Assembly (NCBI GenBank): GCA_045539625.1
Contig: JAZQFS010000120.1
Coordinates: forward strand, 1-56,188
Direction of reading: 5' to 3'
Origin: UMGS1387 sp045539625
Lineage (GTDB): Bacteria > Bacillota > Clostridia > Oscillospirales > CAG-382
Length of the DNA: 56,188 bases
Within the stretch, counting starts at the first letter, position 1. Each line of letters opens with the position of its first letter. The translations under genes were made by a program, and so were the position numbers. Under the pieces are notes generated by a model, which worked only from the letters and a program-made list of their open reading frames with translations, was not told the origin of the DNA and made no database searches. Below are positions 16,572-24,815 of the stretch, piece after piece.

Positions 16572-17453
16572 ATGAATTTTACGGGTGTGGAAAAATATGA
16601 AGTAAATGACAGAGCAGGGAATGGGAATTGCCGTAACGGAAAAGTATGTAATGTCATAGAAAAGTGGTATAAAAAGCTGGAATTTCCAAAAGAATATGAC
16701 GCCGAGTTTTACGATGCACTTGACAAATATGACATCTGTGATGACATAGATATTTCCGACTATGATTTGAATGAAACGGACGGCAAAAGAAACCTGCTTT
16801 CCTTCCTGTTTATGTGTGAAAAGCTTTGTGAACAATACCGCAGCAAAGGCATTGATGAGAATATTATGGTGCATACCGCAAAGGATATTGTGCTGTGGAC
16901 AAATGCATGGAGCGAGGTCAAGGGCGAAATGTACCTTGGTGAGCTTAATTGGCTGTCAAATCATTTCAATATGAGGCTTTTCCGCCTTGGAAACCTTGAG
17001 TTTATGCTGAAAAAATTTCATACCGATTTTCCTGAATTTTCAATTACAAAGGACGATTATCTTATCGACGTACATATACCAAATGATGCAAAGTTCAGAG
17101 ATGAAGACTGTGAAGAATCCTTCAGAATGGCAAAAGAGTTCTTCAAAAAGCACTATCCCGATTTAGAGCTTAAATATTTTACCTGTGAGTCTTGGCTTCT
17201 TGACAGAGAGCTGAATAAATTGCTTCCCGAAACAAGCAATATTATCCGCTTTGGCAGAAGATTTGAAGTGATACCCCAAGAAACAACCGAAGATTATGCT
17301 GCTTTGAGATATGTGTTTAAATGGGATACAACCCGCTTTAATCTTGAAAATGCGGTGTGCTCGTCGGGTTTTTCCGAAAGGCTGAAAAAGCACGTTCTTT
17401 CGGGAGAAAAGCTGTATAGCGTAACGGGTGTGTTTCCTGTTGATGAAATCTGA
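16572..17453 (+). CDS. Two-domain acyltransferase, GNAT_C type
   Basis: The product has 293 residues. It matches the two-part proteins annotated as acyltransferase domain-containing: an N-terminal helical domain (about 30-150, with DIVLWTNAWSEVKG) and a C-terminal GNAT-like domain. The latter carries LIDVHIPNDAKFRDEDCEESF and the phrase FFKKHYPDLELKYFTCESWLLD, which are typical of that family. No membrane segment is present. It heads an operon with a membrane protein and a protein phosphatase. The acyl acceptor is unknown. Confidence 0.7.
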   Translation: MNFTGVEKYEVNDRAGNGNCRNGKVCNVIEKWYKKLEFPKEYDAEFYDALDKYDICDDIDISDYDLNETDGKRNLLSFLFMCEKLCEQYRSKGIDENIMVHTAKDIVLWTNAWSEVKGEMYLGELNWLSNHFNMRLFRLGNLEFMLKKFHTDFPEFSITKDDYLIDVHIPNDAKFRDEDCEESFRMAKEFFKKHYPDLELKYFTCESWLLDRELNKLLPETSNIIRFGRRFEVIPQETTEDYAALRYVFKWDTTRFNLENAVCSSGFSERLKKHVLSGEKLYSVTGVFPVDEI

Positions 17454-17481
17454 ATAATTCAGTCAGAAAGGCGGTGCTTGC

Positions 17482-18039
17482 GTGGTAAAATCACGTGAAG
17501 AAAAGCTTAAGTTTGCCTTCATAATCATATTCGTTTTTGTCGTTGCTTGCATTATCGGCTGGTGTTATGAGATGCTCTTTTACCGCATTGACAGAGGAAT
17601 GTTCATAAAGCGTGGACAAGGCATAGGACCGTTTCTTCCAATATACGGCTTCGGCGCACTTGCAATTGATGCAGTTTGCTCAAAACTCAAAAAATATCCC
17701 GCACTTGTGTTTTTCGCTGCCGTTGTCGTCACAGGCGTTATAGAGTTAGCCGTAGGCCGGGCACTATATACTCTTGGCGGAGGTCTTCGTCTGTGGGATT
17801 ATAATACGGAAATATGGAACTTCGGCAATATCGGCGGATTTGTGTGCCTTCGCTCCGTTGCCGTGTTCGGCTTTGCGGCACTGTTTTTGGAGTATATGCT
17901 TGTTCCGCTTATTAAAAATACTGTTGAAAGGCTCAGTATTAAAACACTTGCAGCTGTTACTGTACCTATAGTTTTGGTTGTTGGAACAGACATATTGACA
18001 GGGTATATAATTAAACCAATGATGTACATTTTTTTCTGA
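17482..18039 (+). CDS. CmpB-like putative ABC transporter permease
   Basis: The 185-residue protein has about five membrane segments. It has the family signature WCYEMLFYRIDRGMFIKRGQ (residues 27-46), then GIGPFLPIYGFGALAID, as in PF06541 (CmpB-type putative permeases). The start is GTG at 17482, with AAAGGCGGTG upstream. No partner ATPase gene is adjacent, so transport is unproven and the name rests on family annotation only. It lies 28 bases after the acyltransferase and 13 bases before the phosphatase gene, so the three are one operon. Confidence 0.75.
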   Translation: MVKSREEKLKFAFIIIFVFVVACIIGWCYEMLFYRIDRGMFIKRGQGIGPFLPIYGFGALAIDAVCSKLKKYPALVFFAAVVVTGVIELAVGRALYTLGGGLRLWDYNTEIWNFGNIGGFVCLRSVAVFGFAALFLEYMLVPLIKNTVERLSIKTLAAVTVPIVLVVGTDILTGYIIKPMMYIFF

Positions 18040-18052
18040 AAGGTGTCAGTTA

Positions 18053-18514
18053 ATGCATAAAATAATGTTTGTCTGCCACGGGAATATCTGCCGTTCACCG
18101 ATGGCGGAATTTATAATGAAAAAGCTTGTCAGAGAATCGGGCAGGGAAAAGGAATTTATTATATCCTCATGTGCTACAAGCAATGAGGAAATATGGAACG
18201 GTGTTGGAAATCCCGTGTATCCTCCTGCAAGGAAAATGCTTGCGGAACACGGTATAAGCTGTGAAGGTAAACGTGCCGTCAGGCTACAGAAAAGTGATTA
18301 TGATAAGTATGATATGCTTGTGTGTATGGACTCAAATAATGTGAGAAATGCACTTCGCATTGTTGAGGGGGACGCTGACGGAAAGCTGTCAAAGCTGATG
18401 AGCTTTGCAGGCAGTGATGCCGACGTTTCCGATCCGTGGTATACCGATAATTTTCAAAAGGCATATGATGATATTTACAAGGGCTGCGCTGCGTTGCTTG
18501 AAAAACTTAAGTAA
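18053..18514 (+). CDS. Low-molecular-weight protein-tyrosine phosphatase
   Basis: The 153-residue protein carries the catalytic P-loop VCHGNICRSPMAE (Cys8 and Arg14, C-x5-R-S) and the general-acid aspartate in SDPWYTDNF near the C-terminus. Length and both motifs fit an active enzyme of the family that removes phosphate from tyrosine residues, often on capsule or cell-wall kinases. No tyrosine kinase gene is in the window. It closes the operon that starts at 16572 and ends at a shared terminator. Confidence 0.9.
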   Translation: MHKIMFVCHGNICRSPMAEFIMKKLVRESGREKEFIISSCATSNEEIWNGVGNPVYPPARKMLAEHGISCEGKRAVRLQKSDYDKYDMLVCMDSNNVRNALRIVEGDADGKLSKLMSFAGSDADVSDPWYTDNFQKAYDDIYKGCAALLEKLK

Positions 18515-18518
18515 AAAT

Positions 18519-18556
18519 AAAGGATTGTGATTAAAAAATGAGTCACAATCCTTTTT
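18519..18556. terminator. Bidirectional terminator
   Basis: AAGGATTGTGA pairs with TCACAATCCTT around a 12-base loop. It is flanked by T-rich sequence on both strands and lies between the convergent phosphatase and GTPase genes. Confidence 0.85.
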
Positions 18557-18560
18557 GTAT

Positions 18561-21143
18561 TCAGTTATCGTTGAGGTAATCCGCAATGGCTTTTTCTGCA
18601 TCAAGAACATCCTTGATAAAGCTTTGTGCAGGTACTCGAAGTGCACCGTTGCCTAAAATTATCATCTGCTCAGGTCCGTCGCTTGTGGCAACACGGACAA
18701 TGTGGTTTTTGGAAAGCTTGTGTGATACCTTTTCAATGTAGGTGTCGGCAGTTTCGGCTTCCTTGGTGTAAACCACCTTGATGTTGCGGAAGTTTTCAAC
18801 GCTTCCGGGATTCTTGTGTACCTTGTAGGCATCAAAAACAAGTATTATTTCAAGCTCGGAAAAGCCCTGATAGTTGCAAAGCCGCTCTATCAGCGAATTT
18901 CTTGCGTACTCAAGCTTTGTGCTTGCCATAGCTTTGTATTCGTCCCACGCAAAGATAATGTTGTAGCCGTCTATGAGAAGGTATTCAGGACCTTCAGGCA
19001 TGGGCTTTGGCGATTGCTTGGGAATTTTTTTCGGCTGCTCTTTTCCCACAGAGGGATTGTATTTTACCCTTTCTTCCTCGTCACGACGGCGTATTTTGCC
19101 ATAGGTACGCTCAAATATTTCCATAAGCTCTTTGTCTGTTGCGGCGGCAGCACAGAAATTTGCAGCTCTTCGCTTTAATTCCTTCTGTTGCAGGAGCTCG
19201 TCCTTGTCAACAGTAAAAATACTTGGCAGATGCATATAGCTTTCAACGTCACTCCACCTGACAAAGATTGCAGCACCGCTGTCGCAGAAAATGGAGTCGG
19301 GACTGTTGTCAAGGTCTGCTTCGGGAATGTAGCCTTTTTCGGCAATAACCTTGGCAGCATCGTGACAGATGTCGTAGCCTTTAAGGGTAAGTGAAATTCT
19401 TCCTTTACCGTGACTTAAATCGGATAGGGCAGAAGGATAGCTTCTCATTTCGCTTACGGGAGCCGTACCGCTTATTGTGCTTTCCTCACCGTCACTGTCG
19501 GGCATTCCCATTGTGCCGCACATGCTTTGAATATCCGACATTACTCTGCCTATGTTTTCGGCAGGTACTGTTATTTCATAGCTGTACCACGGCTCAAGAA
19601 GAACACTTTGAGCTCTCATAAGACCGTGCCTTACAGCTCTGTAGGTGGCTTCTCTGAAATCTCCGCCTTCGGTGTGCTTTTTGTGAGCACGTCCCGATAC
19701 AAGGGTGATTTTCATATCGGTAATTGGTGAGCCTGTAAGAACACCTAAGTGGGTTTTTTCTTCGAGGTGGGAAAGAATAAGCCTTTGCCAGTTTTTGTCA
19801 AGGTCGTCTGTGTCACAGTCGGAGCTTATAATAAGACCTGTGCCTCTTTCGCCTTTTTCAAGTAAAAGATGTACCTCGGAGTAGTGTCTGAGAGGCTCAT
19901 AGTGACCGACGCCTTCGCTGATACCGTCAACTGTTTCCTTGTACAGTATGCTTCCCGTACCGAATTCAACATCAAATCCGAATCTGCTTTTTATCTGATG
20001 CTTTATTATTTCAAGCTGAATTTCACCCATCAACAGAAGGTGAATTTCCGAAAGAGGCTCGTTGAAGGTAACACGCAGCGTCGGATCTTCCGCCTCAAGT
20101 ATACGGATTCTTTGAAGTGCCGTGTGAGCATCAATCCCCTTTGGCAGTATTACCTTGTAGTTGAGTATCGGAATAAGCGATGGCTCGCCGCTTTCAAGCT
20201 CAAAACCAAGCCTGTCGCCGGGAAGCAGGGCAGAAAGACCTGTTACCGTACATATTGTTCCGCTTTGGGCTGTATCTGTGCTTTCGTACTTGTCACCCTG
20301 ATAAAGCCTGATTTGCTCAACCTTTTGTGAAAAGTCATTACCGTTTCGGTCAGTATAGGAAATAAGAGCTTTTACAGACAGCTCTCCTCCTGTAACCTTG
20401 AGGTGTGTCAGCCGTGCACCGCTTTCGTCGTGGGTGATTTTATAAACTCTTGCGCCGAAATCACTGCCGTATTTTTTTGGCTTCAGGTTTTCACATACCG
20501 TTTTCAACAGCTCGCTTGTGCCGTCCATTTTCAACGCAGAGCCGAAAAGAACAGGAAAAAATCTACATTCCGTCACAGCATTTTTTATGTGCCTTTCGTC
20601 TATATATCCTTCCTTAAGAAAGGTATCCATAAGCTCTTCGGAGCACATTGCAATTTCTTCGGTGTCACCGCCGTCTGTAAAATCGACGCAGTGCGAAGAA
20701 AGTCTCTTGTGAATACCCTTTAACAGAGTCTCTTTGTCGGCATTGGAAATATCCATCTTGTTGACAAAAACAAATGTGGGAATGCTGTGCTTGCGAAGAA
20801 GTGACCACAGTGTTTCGGTGTGACTTTGAACACCCGATGAGCCGCTTACAACAAGAATGGCACCGTCAAGCACCTGTAGAGTTCTTTCGGCTTCTGCCGA
20901 AAAATCCACATGCCCCGGTGTGTCAAGCAAAGTTATTTCACATTCTCCCAAAGTTAACCTTGCAAGCTTTGAAAATATGGTGATTCCTCTTTTTCTCTCA
21001 AGCTCAAAGCTGTCAAGAAAGGAATTTTTGTGGTCTACCCGTCCCAAAGTGCGTATAGCTCCCGAAGAGTACAGCAAGGCTTCCGATAAAGTGGTTTTGC
21101 CCGAGTCAACGTGAGCTAAAATTCCGATAGTCAGCTTTTTCAT
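18561..21143 (-). CDS. TetM-like translational GTPase fused to a Rae1/YacP-like NYN ribonuclease domain
   Basis: The 860-residue protein has two parts. Residues 1-650 align with ribosomal protection GTPases (TetM/EF-G fold): G1 AHVDSGKT (10-17), the switch region RGITI (52-56), G3 DTPGHVDF (74-81), G4 NKMD (128-131), and the later EF-G-like domains. A Lys/Pro linker (690-716) leads to a NYN domain (about 719-856) related to YacP/Rae1. Its acidic residues are Asp725 in LLIDGYN, Asp771 in LVFDAY, Asp800 in TADTY and Asp822 in TSDG. In Bacillus subtilis Rae1 cleaves mRNA in the ribosomal A site, which is where TetM-type GTPases bind. Tetracycline resistance is not established. It overlaps trmO by 4 bases. 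Confidence 0.88.
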   Translation of the reverse strand: MKKLTIGILAHVDSGKTTLSEALLYSSGAIRTLGRVDHKNSFLDSFELERKRGITIFSKLARLTLGECEITLLDTPGHVDFSAEAERTLQVLDGAILVVSGSSGVQSHTETLWSLLRKHSIPTFVFVNKMDISNADKETLLKGIHKRLSSHCVDFTDGGDTEEIAMCSEELMDTFLKEGYIDERHIKNAVTECRFFPVLFGSALKMDGTSELLKTVCENLKPKKYGSDFGARVYKITHDESGARLTHLKVTGGELSVKALISYTDRNGNDFSQKVEQIRLYQGDKYESTDTAQSGTICTVTGLSALLPGDRLGFELESGEPSLIPILNYKVILPKGIDAHTALQRIRILEAEDPTLRVTFNEPLSEIHLLLMGEIQLEIIKHQIKSRFGFDVEFGTGSILYKETVDGISEGVGHYEPLRHYSEVHLLLEKGERGTGLIISSDCDTDDLDKNWQRLILSHLEEKTHLGVLTGSPITDMKITLVSGRAHKKHTEGGDFREATYRAVRHGLMRAQSVLLEPWYSYEITVPAENIGRVMSDIQSMCGTMGMPDSDGEESTISGTAPVSEMRSYPSALSDLSHGKGRISLTLKGYDICHDAAKVIAEKGYIPEADLDNSPDSIFCDSGAAIFVRWSDVESYMHLPSIFTVDKDELLQQKELKRRAANFCAAAATDKELMEIFERTYGKIRRRDEEERVKYNPSVGKEQPKKIPKQSPKPMPEGPEYLLIDGYNIIFAWDEYKAMASTKLEYARNSLIERLCNYQGFSELEIILVFDAYKVHKNPGSVENFRNIKVVYTKEAETADTYIEKVSHKLSKNHIVRVATSDGPEQMIILGNGALRVPAQSFIKDVLDAEKAIADYLNDN

Positions 21144-21844
21144 AAATCAGCCTCCCGTTCGGTGGTAATTATTGAATTTACTGTCAGTAAATCTCCGTCG
21201 ACGCTGAAGGAAACTTTGTAATTTCCGTACTCCATGTTGTAAATTCTGTCTTTGTCATTGTGATAGGCAGGTCTGGGATCTTGTGCAAGAATTTCCGTAA
21301 GAGCCGATTTGGCAGCATCATCAAGAATGTGGCTGTCATTTTTAAAAATAACCTTCAGCCTGTCACCGAAAACTTCCTGAGCAAAACCGAATTTCGCATC
21401 GGGATAGCTGTCGGAAAAGGGCAGATATGGCTTTATGTCAATAATGGGTGTGCCGTTCAATAAATCCTCTCCGCTGACCTTCAGAACAAAGCCGTTATCT
21501 TTCGTTTTCTCAATTCCCAAAAGCTTGACACACGAAAGTCCCAGTCGGTTTGGGTGAAACGGCGAGCGTGTTGCAAAAACCCCCATTCGCTTGTTTCCTC
21601 CAAGTCTGGGAGGCCGTACCGTGGGAGAAAAATTATCCTTTAACTCAGCCTTGTGGCAAAGCCATATGAACCATATTCTGTCATAGCCCTCAAGACCGCG
21701 AAGTGCATTTTCATCTCGGTACTTTTCGTTAAAAATAACAGTAGAAGCATTTCCGCCTGCAAGATTACTCTGTCGGGGAATACCGAACTTGTCCTTGTAA
21801 TTATTTGCAATGTAAGCAATTGGCTCAATGCTGAAAGTACTCAT
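21140..21844 (-). CDS. trmO: tRNA (t6A37) N6-methyltransferase TrmO
   Basis: TrmO uses SAM to methylate N6-threonylcarbamoyladenosine at position 37 of tRNA-Thr. The 234-residue protein shows the family run FGIPRQSNLAGGNASTVIF near the N-terminus, then RIWFIWLCH, RPPRLGGNKRMGVFATRSPF and HPNRLGLSCVKLL. It ends with a C-terminal extension containing DPRPAYHND. ATG 21844 is used because AGGAAG precedes it; an upstream frame to 21895 lacks a ribosome binding site. The stop overlaps the start of the GTPase-NYN gene in ATGA, so the two are translationally coupled, linking tRNA modification with a ribosome-acting factor. Confidence 0.92.
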   Translation of the reverse strand: MSTFSIEPIAYIANNYKDKFGIPRQSNLAGGNASTVIFNEKYRDENALRGLEGYDRIWFIWLCHKAELKDNFSPTVRPPRLGGNKRMGVFATRSPFHPNRLGLSCVKLLGIEKTKDNGFVLKVSGEDLLNGTPIIDIKPYLPFSDSYPDAKFGFAQEVFGDRLKVIFKNDSHILDDAAKSALTEILAQDPRPAYHNDKDRIYNMEYGNYKVSFSVDGDLLTVNSIITTEREADL

Positions 21845-21874
21845 GAAATCACTTCCTGTCCTTAAAATGAAAAA

Positions 21875-21942
21875 AGATAATAGATAATAGTACAAAAGCA
21901 GGTCACCCGTATCTTTTATCTATTCACTATTATCTATTATCT
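21875..21942. repeat. Perfect 16-bp inverted repeat with 36-base loop
   Basis: AGATAATAGATAATAG (21875-21890) is matched by CTATTATCTATTATCT (21927-21942). It lies between trmO and tRNA-Leu. The simple TAATAGA-type sequence resembles small repeats scattered in Clostridia genomes, but a copy count is needed. Confidence 0.7.
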
Positions 21943-21973
21943 CTTATCTCAGGCAAGAAAAACTTGCCGCTTT

Positions 21974-22059
21974 TGGTGCCGGTGGTGGGACTTGAACCCA
22001 CACGGTATCGCTACCAACGGATTTTGAGTCCGTCGCGTCTGCCATTCCACCACACCGGC
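21974..22059 (-). tRNA. tRNA-Leu (CAA)
   Basis: It spans 86 bases including an encoded CCA. The acceptor stem is GCCGGTG with CACCGGC. The anticodon stem ACGGA/TCCGT encloses CTCAAAA, so the anticodon is CAA. A long variable arm (TGGTAGCGATACCG) confirms a class II tRNA, and the T-arm contains GGGTTCAAGTCCC. Confidence 0.96.
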
Positions 22060-22130
22060 GTGTTACCCAATTATATTATCACATTTTTTCTGAAAAAGCA
22101 ATACCTTTTATAAAAAAAGTCAAAAAAATA

Positions 22131-22162
22131 AGAGAAAACCTCGTTTGCTTGAGATTTTCTCT
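22131..22162 (-). terminator. Terminator of the cytoplasmic WbsX-like gene
   Basis: AGAGAAAACCTC and GAGATTTTCTCT pair (one G-U) around an 8-base loop. On the minus strand the hairpin is followed by TATTTTTTTGAC. Confidence 0.8.
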
Positions 22163-22171
22163 TTAGGTCAA

Positions 22172-23302
22172 TCAGTCGCTGTCACGCATTACCTTTTTGA
22201 AAGCTTCAAGATAACCGTAGCCGTATAACTCATCAGGCTCAAAGAAGTTGCCTTCCGTCCACTCATTCCAGGTGGAAAGAGTGAAGAACTTGCCCTTGTG
22301 CCTGCCGCTGTCTATAAACTTTTTCATTTGTGCAAAGGATTTTTCGATTTCCTCGGGCGTGTTGTTTACCGTAATGGGACAGTAAGGCCAGCCTGCCGCT
22401 TCTTCATAAATGTCAGACTGAGTTGTTCTGGGACTTGAATCCCAGCCTGTAGAGACACAAACATTGTAAGGAATATCAAAAAATTCGTTGTCCTTTTCAA
22501 TTATGTTTATGCTGAAATCTCTGTAATCGCTGTACTCCACTATAGGCCAGTTCTTACACTCAGGCATACTCCAACCGTAGGTGAAAATACTGTCGATTGT
22601 CAGCTCTTTAATTGCCTTTTGAGTAAGCGCCTTGTCTTTGGTCTGATAACCGGGGAAGAGGTGGCGTTCTGTAGTCAGATGAATTTCAAAGCCTTTCTTT
22701 GCCGCTTTTTCCCTGAACTTGCGAATAATCTTTCCTGCATTTTCAAGACCGCCAAAATTGTCGGCAAACTTTGTGAAATTCCAAATACCGAACAGTATCT
22801 TGCCGTCGATTCTTATGTAGTTATTACGTCCGAAGTAATTTTCAATACAGTAGTCTGTAACTTCGTCCATAAACTCTTCGTCTATATCTCCGCTTGTAAG
22901 CTCACAGTTTTGATGCATATAAGCGGCAGGATGGACGTAAATTGGATCGTGATTGCACCACATAACCGCAAACTCGCACTTGTCGCAGTTTTCAGCACCC
23001 AAAAAGCCTTTGTCAATGCAGTCTCTGCGGTAAGGTCCCAATTCTTTAAACCAGTAGTAGTCAAAAATAAATCCGTCAACACCGTATTTGTTAAGAGTGT
23101 CAATTTTCTTGGCAAATACCTTTGGATCTGACTCGTCTTCATAGCCCCATAACGGCTTTTTCGGTTGAAGATGACCTTCAAACCTCGGTGTTGCATATTT
23201 TACACATTGCCACTCGGTCCAGCCTGTTCCGTGCCATTTGTCGTTGAGGGCGGTCGGATGCCAGTTGGGAAAATACCAAGCGTATGTTTTTATGTTGCTC
23301 AT
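22172..23302 (-). CDS. Cytoplasmic WbsX/GH99-like glycan enzyme
   Basis: The 376-residue protein lacks a signal peptide. It carries the WbsX/GH99-like pattern: AWYFPNWHPTALNDKWHGTG at the start, GVDGFIFDYYWF (about 75-86), FGIWNFTKF and the closing TLSTWNEWTEGNFFEPD. WbsX proteins occur in glycan biosynthesis clusters, while GH99 enzymes are endo-mannosidases; which applies here is open. ATG 23302 is used because GGAG lies 8 bases upstream (a GTG codon 9 bases earlier sits inside the ribosome binding region). It is monocistronic, with a promoter embedded in an inverted repeat. The related giant S-layer protein at 10808-16066 ends its barrel with the same WNE motif. Confidence 0.78.
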   Translation of the reverse strand: MSNIKTYAWYFPNWHPTALNDKWHGTGWTEWQCVKYATPRFEGHLQPKKPLWGYEDESDPKVFAKKIDTLNKYGVDGFIFDYYWFKELGPYRRDCIDKGFLGAENCDKCEFAVMWCNHDPIYVHPAAYMHQNCELTSGDIDEEFMDEVTDYCIENYFGRNNYIRIDGKILFGIWNFTKFADNFGGLENAGKIIRKFREKAAKKGFEIHLTTERHLFPGYQTKDKALTQKAIKELTIDSIFTYGWSMPECKNWPIVEYSDYRDFSINIIEKDNEFFDIPYNVCVSTGWDSSPRTTQSDIYEEAAGWPYCPITVNNTPEEIEKSFAQMKKFIDSGRHKGKFFTLSTWNEWTEGNFFEPDELYGYGYLEAFKKVMRDSD

Positions 23303-23338
23303 ATTCTGCACTCCTTTTTATAAATGCTTTTTTTATTG

Positions 23339-23375
23339 ATTTTACCATTATGCTTGCCTGCTGTCAATGGTAAAA
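23339..23375 (-). promoter_or_regulatory. Promoter embedded in a perfect 10-bp inverted repeat
   Basis: On the minus strand TTGACA (23367-23362), a 17-bp spacer and TAAAAT (23344-23339) precede the WbsX-like gene. The arms TTTTACCATT (23340-23349) and AATGGTAAAA (23366-23375) overlap the -10 and the -35, which fits a repressor site. Confidence 0.7.
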
Positions 23376-23407
23376 TTAAAGGAGTACTTGTCATTTTTAA
23401 AGTATTG

Positions 23408-24652
23408 TCAATCCTCGGTGCATCTGTCTTTGATTTCAAAATAACAGTAAGCATCAAACAAGTCGTAATCCGCTGTTTTTCTGAAATCCATAATTTCAAT
23501 AACTATTCTGTAGGTGCCGGGAGTGAGCTCACCGTATAAATAGCTCCAATCCTTCCTGAGCTCGGTGAACGGAGTAAAATCATTGATTAAATAAGCTAAA
23601 CTGTGCCATACAACCGTTTCTTTGTCAACACCGTCTGAATACGGCACTTTTTCCCAGTGCGAGCCGCAAAGCTTTTCTATCTCATAAGACTCTCCGAATT
23701 GAAGAGTGCCTGTTTCAGCTCCCTTTGTTTTCTCAAATACAAGAGTGGCACCTGTGGGTGATACATCTTTTGCATGAATGTCAAGACCGTATATGTTGTG
23801 TACTTCAATGCAAAGCTCCATTGCCGAAAGCACCTCGTTTATGTCCATATCCACCGGACCTATGTACACATCTCGGTTTCCGTCAAGAGTATGAAATTTA
23901 AGTATGCTGAAATTGTCAAAACGGAATATTTTGCTTCCTCCGTCCTTGAAATGCAAAACCTCAATTTCACCCAGAGCCGCAAGGGTATTGCACTTTGAAA
24001 TAATGCCGCTCAGCGTTACTTTGCCAAGCCTTAGCGCATTTACAAGCGGCAATGTTTTCCCGTCAACCGTTATAAATACCTCGCCAAGTCCGTAGTAGTA
24101 CAGATTGTAATCGGGGTTATATGTTGAAAGCTCACAGTTGTTTATTACATATGATGAGTTTCTGCCTTCGTCGGCAATGACAAACAGCTCAAACTCTTCA
24201 TAACCTTCTGTATTAATGTCGTCGGTTGTAATATGAGCAATTCCGTCCTTAATATTAATGCGGGGAATGTACGTAATCAGAACGCTTCTTCCCGTACCGT
24301 ATAAATAATCCTTGTGCTTTTCCGTAAAGCTTATTCGGAATGTGTCGGCAATTTCGTATTCTTTTTCGTCAGTGTTGGGGCAGACTGTAATGTGATCACG
24401 TTCTTCCTCGATTATCGTACCTATGAATTGCTCGGGCGGAAGCTCGTCTTCCATAATGCTGTCGTCCTCGTGACGTAAGTCGGTCTCTGTCTTGCAGCCC
24501 GATATTACCGTAAGGATTTCATCTGACGTGCTGTCAGGTAAAATCAACGGCTTTTCAGCTTCACTTTTTCCGTAGTTGCAACCTGACAATAAAAAAACGG
24601 TGGCAGTGACGGCTGTAATAAGCAAAGTGAGGAAAATAGTACTTTTTTTCAT
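23408..24652 (-). CDS. Lipoprotein with C-terminal bacterial Ig-like domain
   Basis: The 414-residue protein starts MKKSTIFLTLLITAVTATVF and has a lipobox LLSGC (Cys25), so it is membrane-anchored outside the cell. The middle is beta-rich with no recognised domain. The C-terminal 110 residues (about 298-408) match the Big_14 immunoglobulin-like domain, with GTLQFGESYEIEKL, WHSLAYLIN and WSYLYGELTPGTYRIVIEI. Such domains occur in secreted clostridial lipoproteins of unknown role. It is divergent from the alpha-galactosidase operon. It may be a surface binding protein, but nothing shows the ligand. Confidence 0.75.
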   Translation of the reverse strand: MKKSTIFLTLLITAVTATVFLLSGCNYGKSEAEKPLILPDSTSDEILTVISGCKTETDLRHEDDSIMEDELPPEQFIGTIIEEERDHITVCPNTDEKEYEIADTFRISFTEKHKDYLYGTGRSVLITYIPRINIKDGIAHITTDDINTEGYEEFELFVIADEGRNSSYVINNCELSTYNPDYNLYYYGLGEVFITVDGKTLPLVNALRLGKVTLSGIISKCNTLAALGEIEVLHFKDGGSKIFRFDNFSILKFHTLDGNRDVYIGPVDMDINEVLSAMELCIEVHNIYGLDIHAKDVSPTGATLVFEKTKGAETGTLQFGESYEIEKLCGSHWEKVPYSDGVDKETVVWHSLAYLINDFTPFTELRKDWSYLYGELTPGTYRIVIEIMDFRKTADYDLFDAYCYFEIKDRCTED

Positions 24653-24718
24653 AAAATTACCGCCTTTCTTTAATGCTTTAGACGGACTTGATGTTATAAA
24701 GTTCCAATAATTGGGAAA

Positions 24719-24797
24719 TTTGTTACAAAATCACATCATTTGGTTACTTAAAAACATTGAAAAAGCTTGGGTAATATTATAATCTAAATGTAACAAA
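24719..24797. promoter_or_regulatory. TTTGTTACA/TGTAACAAA repeats upstream of the GH27 operon
   Basis: TTTGTTACA (24719-24727) and TGTAACAAA (24789-24797) are perfect inverted copies. A TATAAT (24778-24783) lies between them with only a weak -35 (TTGAAA at 15 bp). The same half-site forms a full palindrome at 50354-50368. Control by an activator or repressor is inferred. Confidence 0.5.
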
Positions 24798-24815
24798 CAA
24801 CAGGAGGTAAAAATT

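Noticed and set aside
18561..21143. Tetracycline resistance gene
   Set aside because: The GTPase half is TetM-like, but such proteins with a NYN fusion are probably housekeeping or stress factors. No leader-peptide attenuator or mobile context supports resistance.
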